Positions 1-9,256 of a stretch of DNA of 64,000 nucleotides are shown here, piece after piece (position 1 is the stretch's first letter; the number at the start of each line of letters is the position of its first letter). The notes under the pieces were generated by a model. The model searched no databases, was not told where the DNA came from, and saw nothing but the letters and a program-made list of their open reading frames with translations. The position numbers and the translations under genes are program-made. The DNA is from Pseudomonas sp. SDI (GTDB lineage: Bacteria; Pseudomonadota; Gammaproteobacteria; Pseudomonadales; Pseudomonadaceae). Where the stretch lies: contig NZ_QETK01000004.1 in NCBI RefSeq assembly GCF_003105155.1, forward strand, positions 1 to 64,000, given 5' to 3'.

Positions 1-150
1 CACTGGCATCAACGCCAGCCCGGCACCGCAGGTGACGGTGGCAAACGCCACCGCGCCGACCAGCGCAATGCCCAGCGCCGCGCCAGCGAGAAACCCGCCG
101 AGGGCACAAGTGTGGGCAATTTCGTCATGCAACCGTGCCGCTTCGTACAT
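1..150 (-). CDS. PAAR-domain-type protein, N-terminal 50 codons (partial at window edge)
   Basis: Reading from the ATG at 150 leftward gives a start [14 protein letters not shown] followed by a hydrophobic Gly/Ala-rich stretch. This combination (AARxxDxIxHT, then a membrane-like helix) is the usual N-terminus of Pseudomonas PAAR proteins, which cap type VI secretion spikes and often carry RHS or toxin domains behind. A good ribosome binding site (AGGGAGG, 8 bases upstream) supports the start. The gene runs off the left edge, so the cargo is unknown. No other T6SS gene is visible here. The family call rests on about 50 residues. Confidence 0.6.
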   Translation of the reverse strand, partial: MYEAARLHDEIAHTCALGGFLAGAALGIALVGAVAFATVTCGAGLALMPV

Positions 151-356
151 CCGCACGCCTCCCTGTGCTCGAACCGCAGAAAGACGGCGAGGCATCCGTG
201 CGAACCGTCTGAAGTAGGCGCAGGGTAGGCGAGAAAAGTGCGTAGAAACGGTGGGTTTTGGTGATTCGGAAGCATCCCTCAGCAGGTAGAGAAACGTCCT
301 ACTTAAAGCGGCGGCTCAGGCGCCAAACAGCATTGAGTGGAGGCAATGTCCAGGCG

Positions 357-392
357 AAAAAAAACCGGTCATGCGCAAGGCATCGACCGGTT
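357..392 (-). terminator. Rho-independent terminator of the OsmC-YcaO gene
   Basis: On the minus strand an AACCGGTC ... GACCGGTT stem, extended by ATGC/GCAT pairing inside the loop, is followed by a run of eight T. It lies 26 bases after the stop codon of the OsmC-YcaO gene. Confidence 0.85.
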
Positions 393-417
393 CTTTCAAG
401 CTAGCGGCTGGATACCG

Positions 418-2622
418 TCAGCTGGCCTTGGCCACTGCTTTGGCGCGCGCGGCATGCAGCTTTTTATAGCTGTCGATCAAGCGCAGGTGCCGGTCGAGGC
501 CTTCCAGCTTCATGCTGGTCGGGGTCAGGCCGTAGAAACGCACGCTGCCGTCCACCGAGCCCAGTACCGCGTCCATGCGCTGGTCGCCGAACATGCGGCG
601 GAAGTTAGCTTCGTAGTCGGCCATGTCCAGCTCATCGTCCAACTCGACTTCCAGGGCCACGTTCAAGGCCTGGTAGAACAAGCCGCGCTCGACGGTGTTG
701 TCGTTGAACTGGAGGAACATCTCCACCAGCTCCTTGGCTTCGTCGAACTGCTGCAAGGCCACATGAATCAGCAGTTTCAGCTCGAGAATGGTCAGTTGCC
801 CCCAGGCGGTGTTGTCGTCGAACTCGACGCCGATCAGGGTGGCAATGTCGGTGTAGTCGTCCAGCTCGCTCTCGGTCAGGCGCTCGACCAGCGCCTGCAA
901 GCCCTCCTCGTCCAGGCGGTGCAGGTTGAGGATATCTTCGCGGAAGAACAGCGCCTTGTTGGTGTTGTCCCAAATCAGGTCGTCAATCGGGTAGATTTCG
1001 GAGTAGTCCGGCACCAGGATGCGGCAGGCCGTGGCGCCCAGGTGCTCGTACACCGCCATGTACACTTCCTTGCCCATGCCTTCGAGAATACCGAACAGCG
1101 TCGCGGCTTCGTCGCTGTTGGAGTTTTCGCCGTGGCCGGAGAAGTCCCACTCGACAAACTCGACATCGGACCGGGCACTGAAGAAACGCCACGACACCAC
1201 CCCGCTGGAGTCGATGAAGTGCTCGACGAAGTTGTTCGGCTCGGTCAGCGCATGGCTTTCGAAAGTGGGCTGCGGCAGATCGTTCAGGCCTTCGAAGCTG
1301 CGGCCCTGGAGCAATTCGGTGAGGCTGCGCTCCAGCGCTACTTCCAGGCTTGGGTGCGCGCCGAACGAGGCAAATACGCCGCCTGTGCGGGGGTTCATCA
1401 GGGTCACGCACATCACCGGGTACTTGCCGCCCAGCGATGCGTCCTTGACCAGCACCGGGAAGCCCTGCTCTTCCAGGCCCTGAATGCCGGCGAGAATGCT
1501 CGGGTATTTCGCCAGCACTTCCTGCGGGACGTCCGGCAAGGCCAGTTCGCCTTCGAGGATTTCACGCTTGACCGCCCGCTCGAAGATCTCCGACAGGCAC
1601 TGCACTTGGGCTTCGGCCAGGGTGTTGCCGGCGCTCATGCCGTTGCTGAGGTAGAGGTTTTCGATCAGATTGGAGGGGAAGTACACCACTTCCCCATCCG
1701 ACTGACGTACAAACGGTAGCGAGCAGATACCGCGCTCGATATTGCCCGAGTTGGTGTCGTACAGGTGCGAACCGCGTAGCTCGCCGTCCGGGTTGTAGAT
1801 CGCCAGGCAGTAATCGTCGAGGATTTCCTTGGGCAGAGCATCCTTACGCCCAGGTTGGAACCAGCGCTCGTCCGGGTAGTGGACAAACGCGGCGTTGGCG
1901 ATGTCTTCGCCCCAGAACTGGTCGTTGTAGAAGAAGTTGCAGTTCAGCCGCTCGATGAACTCGCCGAGGGCCGAGGCCAGGGCACTTTCCTTGGTCGAGC
2001 CCTTGCCGTTGGTGAAGCACATCGGCGACTGCGCATCGCGGATATGCAGCGACCAGACGTTCGGCACGATGTTGCGCCACGAGGCGATTTCGATCTTCAT
2101 GCCCAGGCCGGCGAGAATCTCCGACATGTTGGCAATGGTCTGCTCCAGCGGCAGGTCCTTGCCGGCGATGTAGGTGCTGGCATCGGCCGAGGTGTTGAGC
2201 ATCAACAGGGCCTGGGCGTCGGCGTCGAGGTTGTCGACCTCCTCGATGATGAACTCGGGGCCGGTCTGCACCACCTTCTTGACGGTGCAACGGTCGATCG
2301 AGCGGAGAATGCCCTGGCGGTCCTTGGCGCTGATGTCCGCCGGCAGTTCGACCTGGATCTTGAAGATCTGGTTGTAACGGTTTTCCGGGTCGACGATGTT
2401 GTTCTGCGACAGACGAATATTCTCGGTGGGAATATCACGGGTCTGGCAGTACAGCTTCACAAAGTACGCCGCACAGAGAGCGGACGACGCCAGGAAGTAA
2501 TCGAACGGCCCCGGTGCCGAACCATCGCCTTTATAGCGAATCGGTTGGTCGGCGATCACCGTGAAGTCGTCAAACTTGGCTTCGAGCCTCAGGTTGTCGA
2601 GAAAGTTAACCTTGATTTCCAT
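418..2622 (-). CDS. OsmC domain/YcaO domain fusion protein
   Basis: 734 residues. Residues 1-140 resemble an OsmC/YhfA fold, with cysteines at 50 (SSALC) and 112 (DRCT) where that family has its reactive pair. Residues 150-560 match E. coli YcaO, including VPNVWSLHIRD, CFTNGKGSTKESALASALGE (to about 221) and the Glu-rich motifs LGEFIERL (219-226) and LSEIFERA (343-350) of the YcaO ATP site. The C-terminal part is acidic and helical, like the TPR-like tail of E. coli YcaO. YcaO proteins activate backbone amides with ATP, and E. coli YcaO is linked to RimO-dependent methylthiolation of ribosomal protein S12. The OsmC fusion is common in Pseudomonas, but its role is unknown to me. Monocistronic, with its own terminator. 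Confidence 0.9.
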   Translation of the reverse strand: MEIKVNFLDNLRLEAKFDDFTVIADQPIRYKGDGSAPGPFDYFLASSALCAAYFVKLYCQTRDIPTENIRLSQNNIVDPENRYNQIFKIQVELPADISAKDRQGILRSIDRCTVKKVVQTGPEFIIEEVDNLDADAQALLMLNTSADASTYIAGKDLPLEQTIANMSEILAGLGMKIEIASWRNIVPNVWSLHIRDAQSPMCFTNGKGSTKESALASALGEFIERLNCNFFYNDQFWGEDIANAAFVHYPDERWFQPGRKDALPKEILDDYCLAIYNPDGELRGSHLYDTNSGNIERGICSLPFVRQSDGEVVYFPSNLIENLYLSNGMSAGNTLAEAQVQCLSEIFERAVKREILEGELALPDVPQEVLAKYPSILAGIQGLEEQGFPVLVKDASLGGKYPVMCVTLMNPRTGGVFASFGAHPSLEVALERSLTELLQGRSFEGLNDLPQPTFESHALTEPNNFVEHFIDSSGVVSWRFFSARSDVEFVEWDFSGHGENSNSDEAATLFGILEGMGKEVYMAVYEHLGATACRILVPDYSEIYPIDDLIWDNTNKALFFREDILNLHRLDEEGLQALVERLTESELDDYTDIATLIGVEFDDNTAWGQLTILELKLLIHVALQQFDEAKELVEMFLQFNDNTVERGLFYQALNVALEVELDDELDMADYEANFRRMFGDQRMDAVLGSVDGSVRFYGLTPTSMKLEGLDRHLRLIDSYKKLHAARAKAVAKAS

Positions 2623-2700
2623 GCGGGAATACCATCTAAAAGCGAGAAAAACGAGCTGGCCGCCATTATCCGGTTTTTCCGCAGGAAGTCTTCTGCTGCG

Positions 2701-4605
2701 TTACATCTCCACCTGGGTACCCAGCTCGATCACCCGGTTCAGCGGCAGCTGGAAGTATTTGAGGTTGCTGTTGGCATTCTTCAGCAGGAAGGCGAACAGG
2801 TGCTCGCGCCAGCGCGCCATACCGATGCGTTTGGTCGGAATCACGGTTTCCCGGCTGAGGAAGTAGGTCGTACGCATCGGGCTGAAGTCCAGATCGGGCC
2901 GCTGGCATTGGCTCAATGCCAGCGGCACATCCGGTTCTTCGATAAAGCCGAAATGCAGGCTGACGCGGAAGAAACCGTTACCGAACGCTTCGACTTCCAT
3001 ACGCCTGGCCGGGCTGACCCGTGGGCTGTCCTCGGACACCACGGTCAACAGCACCACCTGTTCGTGCAGCACCTGGTTGTGCAGCAGGTTGTGCAGCAGC
3101 GCGTGCGGTACGGCATCGGTCCTGGCAGTGAGGAACACGGCAGTGCCTTGCACCCGATGCGGCGGCTGGGCCTGGATACTGCCGATAAACAGCGGCAACG
3201 GCAGTGCGCTTTCGTCCAGCCGCTCGACGATGATCTTGCGTCCGCGTTTCCAGGTGGTCATCAGGATGAACAGCATGACCCCGGCAATCACCGGGAAGGC
3301 GCCACCCTGGAAGATCTTCGGCGCATTGGCTGCGAAGTACAGGCTATCGACCAGCAGGAAGCCCAGCAGCAACGGGATGGCCAGCCAGCGTGGGGTCTTC
3401 CACAGCAACAGCACCACCGCCGAGGACAGCAGCGTGGTGATCAGCATGGTCCCGGTGACCGCCACGCCATACGCGGCGGCCAGGGCGCTGGACGACTCGA
3501 AACCGATTACCAGCAGCACCACGCCGACCATCAGCGCCCAGTTCACTGTGCCGATATAGATCTGCCCCTGTTCCTGGCTGGAGGTGTGCTGGATGAACAT
3601 GCGTGGCACGTAGCCCAGTTGGATCGCCTGCCGGGTCAGGGAGAAGGCCCCGGAAATCACCGCCTGCGAGGCAATGATGGTCGCCAGGGTGGCCAGCGCC
3701 ACCATCGGCAACAGCGCCCAGCTCGGCGCCAGCAGGTAGAACGGGTTGCGGACCGCCTCCGGGTTGCCGAGAATCAGCGCGCCCTGGCCGAAGTAGTTGA
3801 GCACCAGCCCCGGCAACACCAGCATGAACCAGGCGCGGGCAATCGGCTTGCGGCCAAAATGGCCCATGTCGGCGTACAGCGCTTCGGCACCGGTCAGGGC
3901 CAGCACCACGGCGCCGAGAATGGCCACGCCAATCCCCGGATGCACCACGAAAAAATTCACTGCCCACACCGGGTTCAGCGCCTGCAACACTTCCGGGCGC
4001 TGCACGATGCCATAGATGCCCAGCGCGCCGAGCACGATGAACCAGGCGACCATGACCGGGCCGAACAGGATGCCGATGCGCGCCGTGCCATGTTTCTGGA
4101 TGAGAAACAGCGCCACCAGCACGATCACCGACAGCGGCACCACCCAGTGCTCGATGCCGTCGAACGCCAGCTGCAACCCTTCCACCGCCGACAGCACCGA
4201 GATCGCCGGGGTGATCATGCTATCGCCGTAGAACAGCGCCGCGCCGAACAACCCGAGCAACACCAGCACCCGGCTCATGCGTGGATAGGGTGCCGCGGCT
4301 CGCCGCGCCAGGGCAGTCAATGCCATGATCCCGCCTTCGCCCTGGTTATCGGCGCGCAGGATAAACAGCACGTATTTGATCGACACCACCCAGATCAGCG
4401 ACCAGAACACCAGCGACAGCACCCCGAGCACCCCGTCGTGGTTGGCCTGCACGCCGTAGTGCCCGGCGAACACTTCCTTGAGCGTGTACAGCGGGCTGGT
4501 GCCGATATCGCCATACACGACGCCGGCGGCGGCAATGAGCATGCCGAGGCCGGACGAAGTGCCGGTATGGGGGGGCTGATCTGCAACGGTCGTGGTCTGG
4601 CTCAC
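2701..4605 (-). CDS. kup: Kup-family low-affinity potassium transporter
   Basis: 634 residues from the GTG at 4605, chosen because the protein then starts [12 protein letters not shown] just before the conserved first helix; the open frame extends further upstream without family resemblance. The motif [19 protein letters not shown], the [20 protein letters not shown] segment and about 12 membrane helices identify K+:H+ symporter Kup (KUP/HAK/KT), followed by a cytosolic C-terminal domain of about 180 residues. It sits in the inner membrane and takes up K+. Length is normal for the family (about 620-640). No strong Shine-Dalgarno is seen before the GTG, so a nearby alternative start is possible. 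Confidence 0.95.
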   Translation of the reverse strand: MSQTTTVADQPPHTGTSSGLGMLIAAAGVVYGDIGTSPLYTLKEVFAGHYGVQANHDGVLGVLSLVFWSLIWVVSIKYVLFILRADNQGEGGIMALTALARRAAAPYPRMSRVLVLLGLFGAALFYGDSMITPAISVLSAVEGLQLAFDGIEHWVVPLSVIVLVALFLIQKHGTARIGILFGPVMVAWFIVLGALGIYGIVQRPEVLQALNPVWAVNFFVVHPGIGVAILGAVVLALTGAEALYADMGHFGRKPIARAWFMLVLPGLVLNYFGQGALILGNPEAVRNPFYLLAPSWALLPMVALATLATIIASQAVISGAFSLTRQAIQLGYVPRMFIQHTSSQEQGQIYIGTVNWALMVGVVLLVIGFESSSALAAAYGVAVTGTMLITTLLSSAVVLLLWKTPRWLAIPLLLGFLLVDSLYFAANAPKIFQGGAFPVIAGVMLFILMTTWKRGRKIIVERLDESALPLPLFIGSIQAQPPHRVQGTAVFLTARTDAVPHALLHNLLHNQVLHEQVVLLTVVSEDSPRVSPARRMEVEAFGNGFFRVSLHFGFIEEPDVPLALSQCQRPDLDFSPMRTTYFLSRETVIPTKRIGMARWREHLFAFLLKNANSNLKYFQLPLNRVIELGTQVEM

Positions 4606-4782
4606 GGAGGGCGTCTCTGGCGTGCGGGTAAAAAACGCGGCCAGTATCGTTTTCGGCGCAAAACTGCACCGTAAAGAAAGCGTAAAAACTGCTGTAACGG
4701 TGCGCCGGCTCCAGCGTCGGCCGACCTGGTCTATCGCCGGCAAAGCAGACTCCCACAGGGTTTACGGGTGGCTCGATCTTTG

Positions 4783-4807
4783 TGGGAGCTGGCCTTGCCA
4801 GCGATGC
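4783..4807 (+). repeat. Single REP-like element
   Basis: A TGTGGGAGCTGGCCTTGCCAGCGATG core matches the Pseudomonas REP palindrome family (inner palindrome TGGCnnTGCCA). It lies in the 240-base gap upstream of kup. Confidence 0.6.
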
Positions 4808-4844
4808 ACTTCTGCGGTTTGAGCCGGTTTCTGCCAGGGGCCGG

Positions 4845-4949
4845 CTAGGGGGCTTTGTCTTTTTTGCGGATGCAGTCCAGATAAAAACTGACCACACCCA
4901 ATACCACAATCAGCGAAACCACCAGCAATCCAATCGCTGTGTTGTCCAT
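4845..4949 (-). CDS. 34-residue single-pass membrane protein
   Basis: A short frame not normally called: ATG at 4949, stop at 4845. A GGAG lies 6 bases before this ATG, and a second ATG two codons upstream overlaps that GGAG and is less likely. The product is MDNTAIG, then a 17-residue hydrophobic helix (LLVVSLIVVLGVVSFYL), then a basic tail with KK and ending KDKAP. It lies 16 bases after the stop of the CorA-like gene on the same strand and is probably its last cistron. Tiny helices of this kind often bind and tune larger membrane proteins, so the CorA-like protein is the obvious candidate partner (inference). I do not recognise a named family. Confidence 0.6.
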   Translation of the reverse strand: MDNTAIGLLVVSLIVVLGVVSFYLDCIRKKDKAP

Positions 4950-4965
4950 AGACATCTCCGTTGCG

Positions 4966-5898
4966 TCAGGAAAATACCCGGGCCAGGCGTTTGAGGAAGA
5001 TCAGGATCACCCCGCCCAACAGCAGCATCGCCAGCAGCAGTGCCGGATAGGCGACCCACCACGGCACCGCGCTGGTCATCATGCTGAACTCGGACATGCC
5101 GCCAATGCTGGCAATCAGGTTCAGCGGCAGAAACACTACGTTGATCAAGGTCAGCTTGCGCAGTGTGTCGTTCATGCTGTTGTTGGCCAGGTTGCCGCGC
5201 GCGTCCATCAACCCGGCAAACACCGTGGAATAGATCTCGGCCTGCTTGTAGCACTGGGTGTTTTCGATGATCAGGTCGTCGATCAGCTCGATCAACCGGG
5301 CATCGAAGTGGTTTTTCTGCGCGTGGTTGCGCAGCCGCGACAGCACCGTGCCGTTGCTGTGAATAGCGTTGATGTAATAGATCAGGCTTTCGCTGAGGTT
5401 GAACATCTGGATCAGGTGGTGGTTGTGCATCGAACGGTTGAAGCGCTGCTGCAACTCGCGGGCAACCAGCTTGATCACCTTGAGGTGGCCCAGGTAGTGG
5501 TGAATGTTGCCGAACAGGATGTCGAGCAGCACATCCAGCGGGGTTTTCAGCCCGTGACGAGTACCCAGGCCGTGCATCTGCGAGTCGTCCGGGGCAATCA
5601 GTACCAGCCGTTCGGCCTGCAGCAACAACCCGAACGACGACACTTCGAAGGCGAACCGCTCGCCGCCGGAATAGTTCTGCGGGCGCTTCCAGATCAGGAA
5701 CAGGCTGTCTGGGTGGAATTCGATCCGCGACACCTCGTCCGGGTCGAGCGCCGAGGCCAGGGCGTGCTCGTCGATGTGGAAACGACGCTTGAGCAGTTCG
5801 CGCTCGGCGGCGTCCGGGCTGACGAACAGCAATACTTGGCTCTCGGGATTTTCGCTGGGGTGCAGGGCGCCCTGGGCCAGCTGGTAACGCTTGATCAT
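4966..5898 (-). CDS. CorA-like divalent cation channel family protein with GMS in place of GMN
   Basis: 310 residues with CorA/ZntB topology: a large cytosolic N-terminal domain with long helices (about 1-245), then two membrane helices at the C-terminus (about 249-266 and 280-302). The loop between them, which in CorA carries the ion-selectivity signature YGMN, reads IGGMSEF (266-271), so the Asn is replaced by Ser and the Tyr by Gly. Family knowledge predicts altered or lost Mg2+ selectivity. The gene starts 11 bases after the stop of the RimK-like gene and is followed by a 34-residue membrane protein, so all three probably form one transcript. That linkage suggests a role with the ligase system rather than housekeeping Mg2+ uptake. 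Confidence 0.8.
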   Translation of the reverse strand: MIKRYQLAQGALHPSENPESQVLLFVSPDAAERELLKRRFHIDEHALASALDPDEVSRIEFHPDSLFLIWKRPQNYSGGERFAFEVSSFGLLLQAERLVLIAPDDSQMHGLGTRHGLKTPLDVLLDILFGNIHHYLGHLKVIKLVARELQQRFNRSMHNHHLIQMFNLSESLIYYINAIHSNGTVLSRLRNHAQKNHFDARLIELIDDLIIENTQCYKQAEIYSTVFAGLMDARGNLANNSMNDTLRKLTLINVVFLPLNLIASIGGMSEFSMMTSAVPWWVAYPALLLAMLLLGGVILIFLKRLARVFS

Positions 5899-5909
5899 CG
5901 CGCAGCCCC

Positions 5910-7496
5910 CTACCAGGCCTGACCGCGGCGCTTGAGTTCCAGCCGGCGAACAAACTCCTCCAGCACCAGGGTGTAAAGGTCGTCCTGCAGGTAGGCGTCT
6001 TCGATGCCGGCGTCGAGGTTGGGGTTGTCGTTCACCTCGATCACCACCACCTTGTCGCCAGCCTGCTTGAGGTCGACACCATACAGGCCGTCACCGATCA
6101 GGTTGGCGGTTTTCACCGCCAGTTCGACCACGGCGCGCGGCGCTTCATGCACCGGCAGCGTGCGGCATTCGCCGTTGACGTCGGCGCCCTTGGCCTTGTG
6201 ATTGAAAATCTGCCAGTGGCCTTTGGACATGAAGTACTGGCAGGCAAAGATCGGCTTGCGGTTGAGAATGCCAATGCGCCAGTCGTAATCGGTGTAAAGG
6301 TACTCCTGGGCGAGCAACAGCACCGAATGCTCAAACAGCTCGGCGGTGGCCTTGAGCAGTTGCTCATGGTTCTCCACCTTGATGACTCCGCGGGAAAAGC
6401 AGCCATCGGGAATCTTCACCACCAGTGGGAAGCCCAGCCGCTCACCGACCTGCTGCAGTTCCTGGAGGTTGTCCTTGTAAAGGATCTCGCTGGCTGGCAT
6501 CGCCAGTTTGTTGCTGCGCAGCAGGTCGGTGAGATAGACCTTGTTGGTGCAGCGCAGGATCGACATCGGGTCGTCCATCACCACCAACCCTTCGCTCTCG
6601 GCCTTCTTCGCAAAGCGGTAGGTGTGATCGTCGACGCTGGTGGTTTCACGGATCAGCAGCGCATCGTATTCGGCCAGCCGCGCGTAGTCCTTCTTCTCGA
6701 TCATCTCGACATCGATGCCCATGCCCCGCCCTACCCTGACGAAGCTCTCCAGGGCCTTGGCATTCGAAGGCGGCAGCGCTTCGTCGGGGTCGTGGAGGAT
6801 AGCCAGGTCGTAACGGGCGATACGCTTGGAGCGGGGCACCCGCCAGATCTTTCGGCTGAAGCCGTCGAGGGCGCTGGCGAACTGGTCTTCCTGATCTTCG
6901 CGCAACTTGTGCATGGCTCCGGCTTTGACCCCGGCAATCTGCCAGCCATTGGCCTTGCGAAACTCCACCAGCAATATCGGGCAGGGAAACGCTTCAAATA
7001 TCTGTCGGGCGATGGACTGCAGCGGCTCCAAGTGTGTTCGGCCGAAGTAGAGGCTCAGGGTAAAACCTTCGGCACCGGCATAGATATTATTGCTGAGGGT
7101 TTTTTCCAGGGTCTTTTCCAAGTCGTCCAGGGCCAGGCCATATAATGACTTGCGCGCCAGTTCGCTGATGGTTTTAACCGAAGGTATTACCGTGTGCCCC
7201 CAGGCTTCGGCAAGCAACGAACAGTAATAGCCATGGCCGAGATATTTATAACTTCGGCATAGGTTGATTACCTGTACGCGCTTGCTCGTAGCGCCCTCGC
7301 GCGGGCGTTCCAGGTATTCCTTGGCGGTGACCAGGTCTTCACTGGGAAAGTAACTGGCCCAGTCTTCCTTGCGTTCGACGATGATAACCAGCTGGCTGGA
7401 GTATTTATTCTCGGCCGGCGGATATAACGACCTGACGGTTGCCGTTTCTGCGGTATTACCTAATACTTCGTTCAACCCAAACTGTGCCATTGTCAT
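5910..7496 (-). CDS. RimK-like ATP-grasp ligase with RLAN N-terminal domain
   Basis: 528 residues. The N-terminal half (about 1-250) matches the RimK-like ATP-grasp N-terminal (RLAN) domain and includes LGHGYYCSLLAEAWGHTVIPS. The C-terminal half is an ATP-grasp fold of the RimK family: FPLVVKIPDGCFSRGV with K361 for nucleotide binding, DWRIGIL (405-411) and VIEVNDNPNLDAGIED (485-500) with the metal-binding Glu and Asn residues. Such enzymes join an amino acid to a carboxylate through an acyl-phosphate. The substrate is unknown. The gene is divergent from a GNAT/C39 peptidase gene 93 bases away and is followed by the CorA-like gene. A second ATG lies at codon 3. Confidence 0.85.
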   Translation of the reverse strand: MTMAQFGLNEVLGNTAETATVRSLYPPAENKYSSQLVIIVERKEDWASYFPSEDLVTAKEYLERPREGATSKRVQVINLCRSYKYLGHGYYCSLLAEAWGHTVIPSVKTISELARKSLYGLALDDLEKTLEKTLSNNIYAGAEGFTLSLYFGRTHLEPLQSIARQIFEAFPCPILLVEFRKANGWQIAGVKAGAMHKLREDQEDQFASALDGFSRKIWRVPRSKRIARYDLAILHDPDEALPPSNAKALESFVRVGRGMGIDVEMIEKKDYARLAEYDALLIRETTSVDDHTYRFAKKAESEGLVVMDDPMSILRCTNKVYLTDLLRSNKLAMPASEILYKDNLQELQQVGERLGFPLVVKIPDGCFSRGVIKVENHEQLLKATAELFEHSVLLLAQEYLYTDYDWRIGILNRKPIFACQYFMSKGHWQIFNHKAKGADVNGECRTLPVHEAPRAVVELAVKTANLIGDGLYGVDLKQAGDKVVVIEVNDNPNLDAGIEDAYLQDDLYTLVLEEFVRRLELKRRGQAW

Positions 7497-7588
7497 CTCA
7501 TCTACCCAACGAAGAACAAGTGCTTATCCATTAAACACGAAGCGCTGAGAAAGTCTTGCTTCATTACGGAAGTTTTACGGTGCCTTGT

Positions 7589-8683
7589 ATGGAATTTATA
7601 TTTCGCAACGCCACCCCAGCCGACCTCGATGCGTTACTGTCGCTGGAAAATCAATGTTTCGAGCATGATCGGTTAACCGCGCGAAGTTTCCACTGGATGG
7701 TCAATCGGGCTCACGCCAGCCTGATCGTTGCCCAGCGCGACAGCCAACTGATGGGTTACGCCCTGTTGCTGTTCCATCGCGGCACGTCGTTGGCGCGGCT
7801 GTACTCCATCGCCATTTCGCCGCAAGCGCGCGGCCAGGGCTTGGGCAAGCGGCTGCTGAGCGAAGCCGAAGCCAGCGCGTGCGCCCATGACTGCGCCTAC
7901 CTGCGTCTCGAAGTGCGCCAGGACAACCACACCGCCATCAGCCTGTACGAGGGCGGCGGCTATCGGCGTTTTGCGCAGATCAACGATTACTACCAGGACC
8001 ATACCCACGCGCTGCGTTACGAGAAACGCATCCTGGCCCGGCCAGCCGGTAGCGCGCGTCGGGTGCCCTACTACCCGCAAACCACCGACTTCACCTGTGG
8101 TCCGGCATGCTTGCTGATGGCCATGGCCGCGCTCCAGCCTGGGCGTGCGCTGGCCAGGCGCGAAGAGGTGCAGTTGTGGCGCGAGGCAACCACGGTATTC
8201 ATGACCTCTGGCCATGGCGGCTGCAGCCCGCAGGGGCTCGCCCTGGCCGCCTGGCGTCGGGGCTTTCGGGTGCTGTTGCAGTTGAGTGTTCAGGGCCCGC
8301 TGTTCCTCGATGGTGTGCGCAGCGAAGACAAGAAAGACGTCATGCGTCTGGTGCATGAAGAACTCTGCATGGAACTGGTGAACACTGACGTTGTGCAGCT
8401 GTACAGCAAGCAGATCGACATCGCCCGGCTGTTGGCCGAAGGTGGGCAACCGCTGGTACTGATCAGCTGTTTCCGCCTCACCCGCAGCAAGGCGCCACAC
8501 TGGGTGCTGGTTACCGGTTGCGATGACGACTTTGTCTATCTGCATGACCCGGACATCGATCACAGCCGCCACCGCCATGCACTGGATTGCCAGCATGTGC
8601 CGGTATCCCATGCCGAGTTTCAGCGCATGAGCCTGTTTGGCGGCAGCAGGCTGCGTGCGGTGGTGGTGCTTTACAGGCGTTAA
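7589..8683 (+). CDS. GNAT acetyltransferase fused to a C39-like cysteine peptidase domain
   Basis: 364 residues from ATG 7589. A GTG at 7580 has a better placed GGAAG upstream and is a credible alternative start. Residues 1-150 are a GNAT domain with acetyl-CoA motif ARGQGLGKRLL (80-90). Residues 155-364 match the peptidase C39-like (DUF3335) family: RRVPYYPQTTDFTCGPAC with catalytic Cys170, His304 in APHWVL, and Asp320 in LHDPD. GNAT plus C39 fusions are typically next to RLAN-RimK genes, as here (divergent). A plausible job is trimming a peptide, acylating it and pairing with ligation by the ATP-grasp enzyme; this is inference, as no substrate gene is apparent. Confidence 0.85.
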   Translation: MEFIFRNATPADLDALLSLENQCFEHDRLTARSFHWMVNRAHASLIVAQRDSQLMGYALLLFHRGTSLARLYSIAISPQARGQGLGKRLLSEAEASACAHDCAYLRLEVRQDNHTAISLYEGGGYRRFAQINDYYQDHTHALRYEKRILARPAGSARRVPYYPQTTDFTCGPACLLMAMAALQPGRALARREEVQLWREATTVFMTSGHGGCSPQGLALAAWRRGFRVLLQLSVQGPLFLDGVRSEDKKDVMRLVHEELCMELVNTDVVQLYSKQIDIARLLAEGGQPLVLISCFRLTRSKAPHWVLVTGCDDDFVYLHDPDIDHSRHRHALDCQHVPVSHAEFQRMSLFGGSRLRAVVVLYRR

Positions 8684-8731
8684 TCGAGTTGCGCAGACTG
8701 CGCGCTTATTTACTGTTCGGAGTCCGCCCGC

Positions 8732-9256
8732 ATGGCCGCCGTTTTTCGTCTCGCCCGCCCTGAAGAGGCCGCGCAGTTGCCACCCATCGAACAATCGGCG
8801 GCGCAGGCATTTCTGGCGATCCGGCAACTGGCCTGGCTTGCCGGACATGGCGTGCTGAGCGCGGCGGATCACCTGCAGTTCATCGCTGCCGGGCTGGATT
8901 GGCTGGTGGTCGACGTGGAGGACAAGCCGCTGGGCTTTCTCTGTGCCAGCGTGCAAGGCGCAGCACTGCACATCGAGGAACTGGCAATTTCTCATGAGCA
9001 TCAGGGCCACGGCTTGGGCCGGCAGTTGATCGGCCATGTGCAGGCGTGGGCGCAGGCGCAAGGCTTTACGGCGTTGACCCTGACCACCTTTGCCGAGGTG
9101 CCATGGAACGCGCCGTTTTATGCGCGGCTGGGGTTTGAGGCCGTCGAGGGGCCCGCGCTCGGCGACTTCCTCCAGCGGCAGTTGGCCTATGAAGCATCAC
9201 GCGGGTTGCAGGGGCGCTGCGCAATGCGCTTGCTCATAAGTCCGGTGGTTCGCTGA
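8732..9256 (+). CDS. GNAT family N-acetyltransferase
   Basis: 174 residues. The acetyl-CoA binding segment EELAISHEHQGHGLGRQLI (about 88-106, QxxGxG/A type) and the C-terminal NAPFYARLGFEAV are classic GNAT features. CGGAG lies 12 bases before the ATG. Substrate unknown. The first half has a long His/Ala-rich stretch (QLAWLAGHGVLSAADHLQF) shared with a subfamily found across Pseudomonas. It ends 23 bases inside the convergent KfrA-like gene. Confidence 0.85.
   Translation: MAAVFRLARPEEAAQLPPIEQSAAQAFLAIRQLAWLAGHGVLSAADHLQFIAAGLDWLVVDVEDKPLGFLCASVQGAALHIEELAISHEHQGHGLGRQLIGHVQAWAQAQGFTALTLTTFAEVPWNAPFYARLGFEAVEGPALGDFLQRQLAYEASRGLQGRCAMRLLISPVVR

Noticed and set aside
337..1719. A 460-codon plus-strand frame opposite the OsmC-YcaO gene
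   Set aside because: Composition of an antisense shadow, no family motif, no promoter or ribosome site.
1855..4674. A 939-codon open frame on the plus strand opposite the OsmC-YcaO and kup genes
   Set aside because: His/Gln/Arg-rich low-complexity product typical of antisense reading of GC-rich genes; kup and YcaO on the other strand are certain.
7673..9061. A 462-codon minus-strand frame opposite the GNAT-C39 gene
   Set aside because: Shadow of two convincing plus-strand genes.
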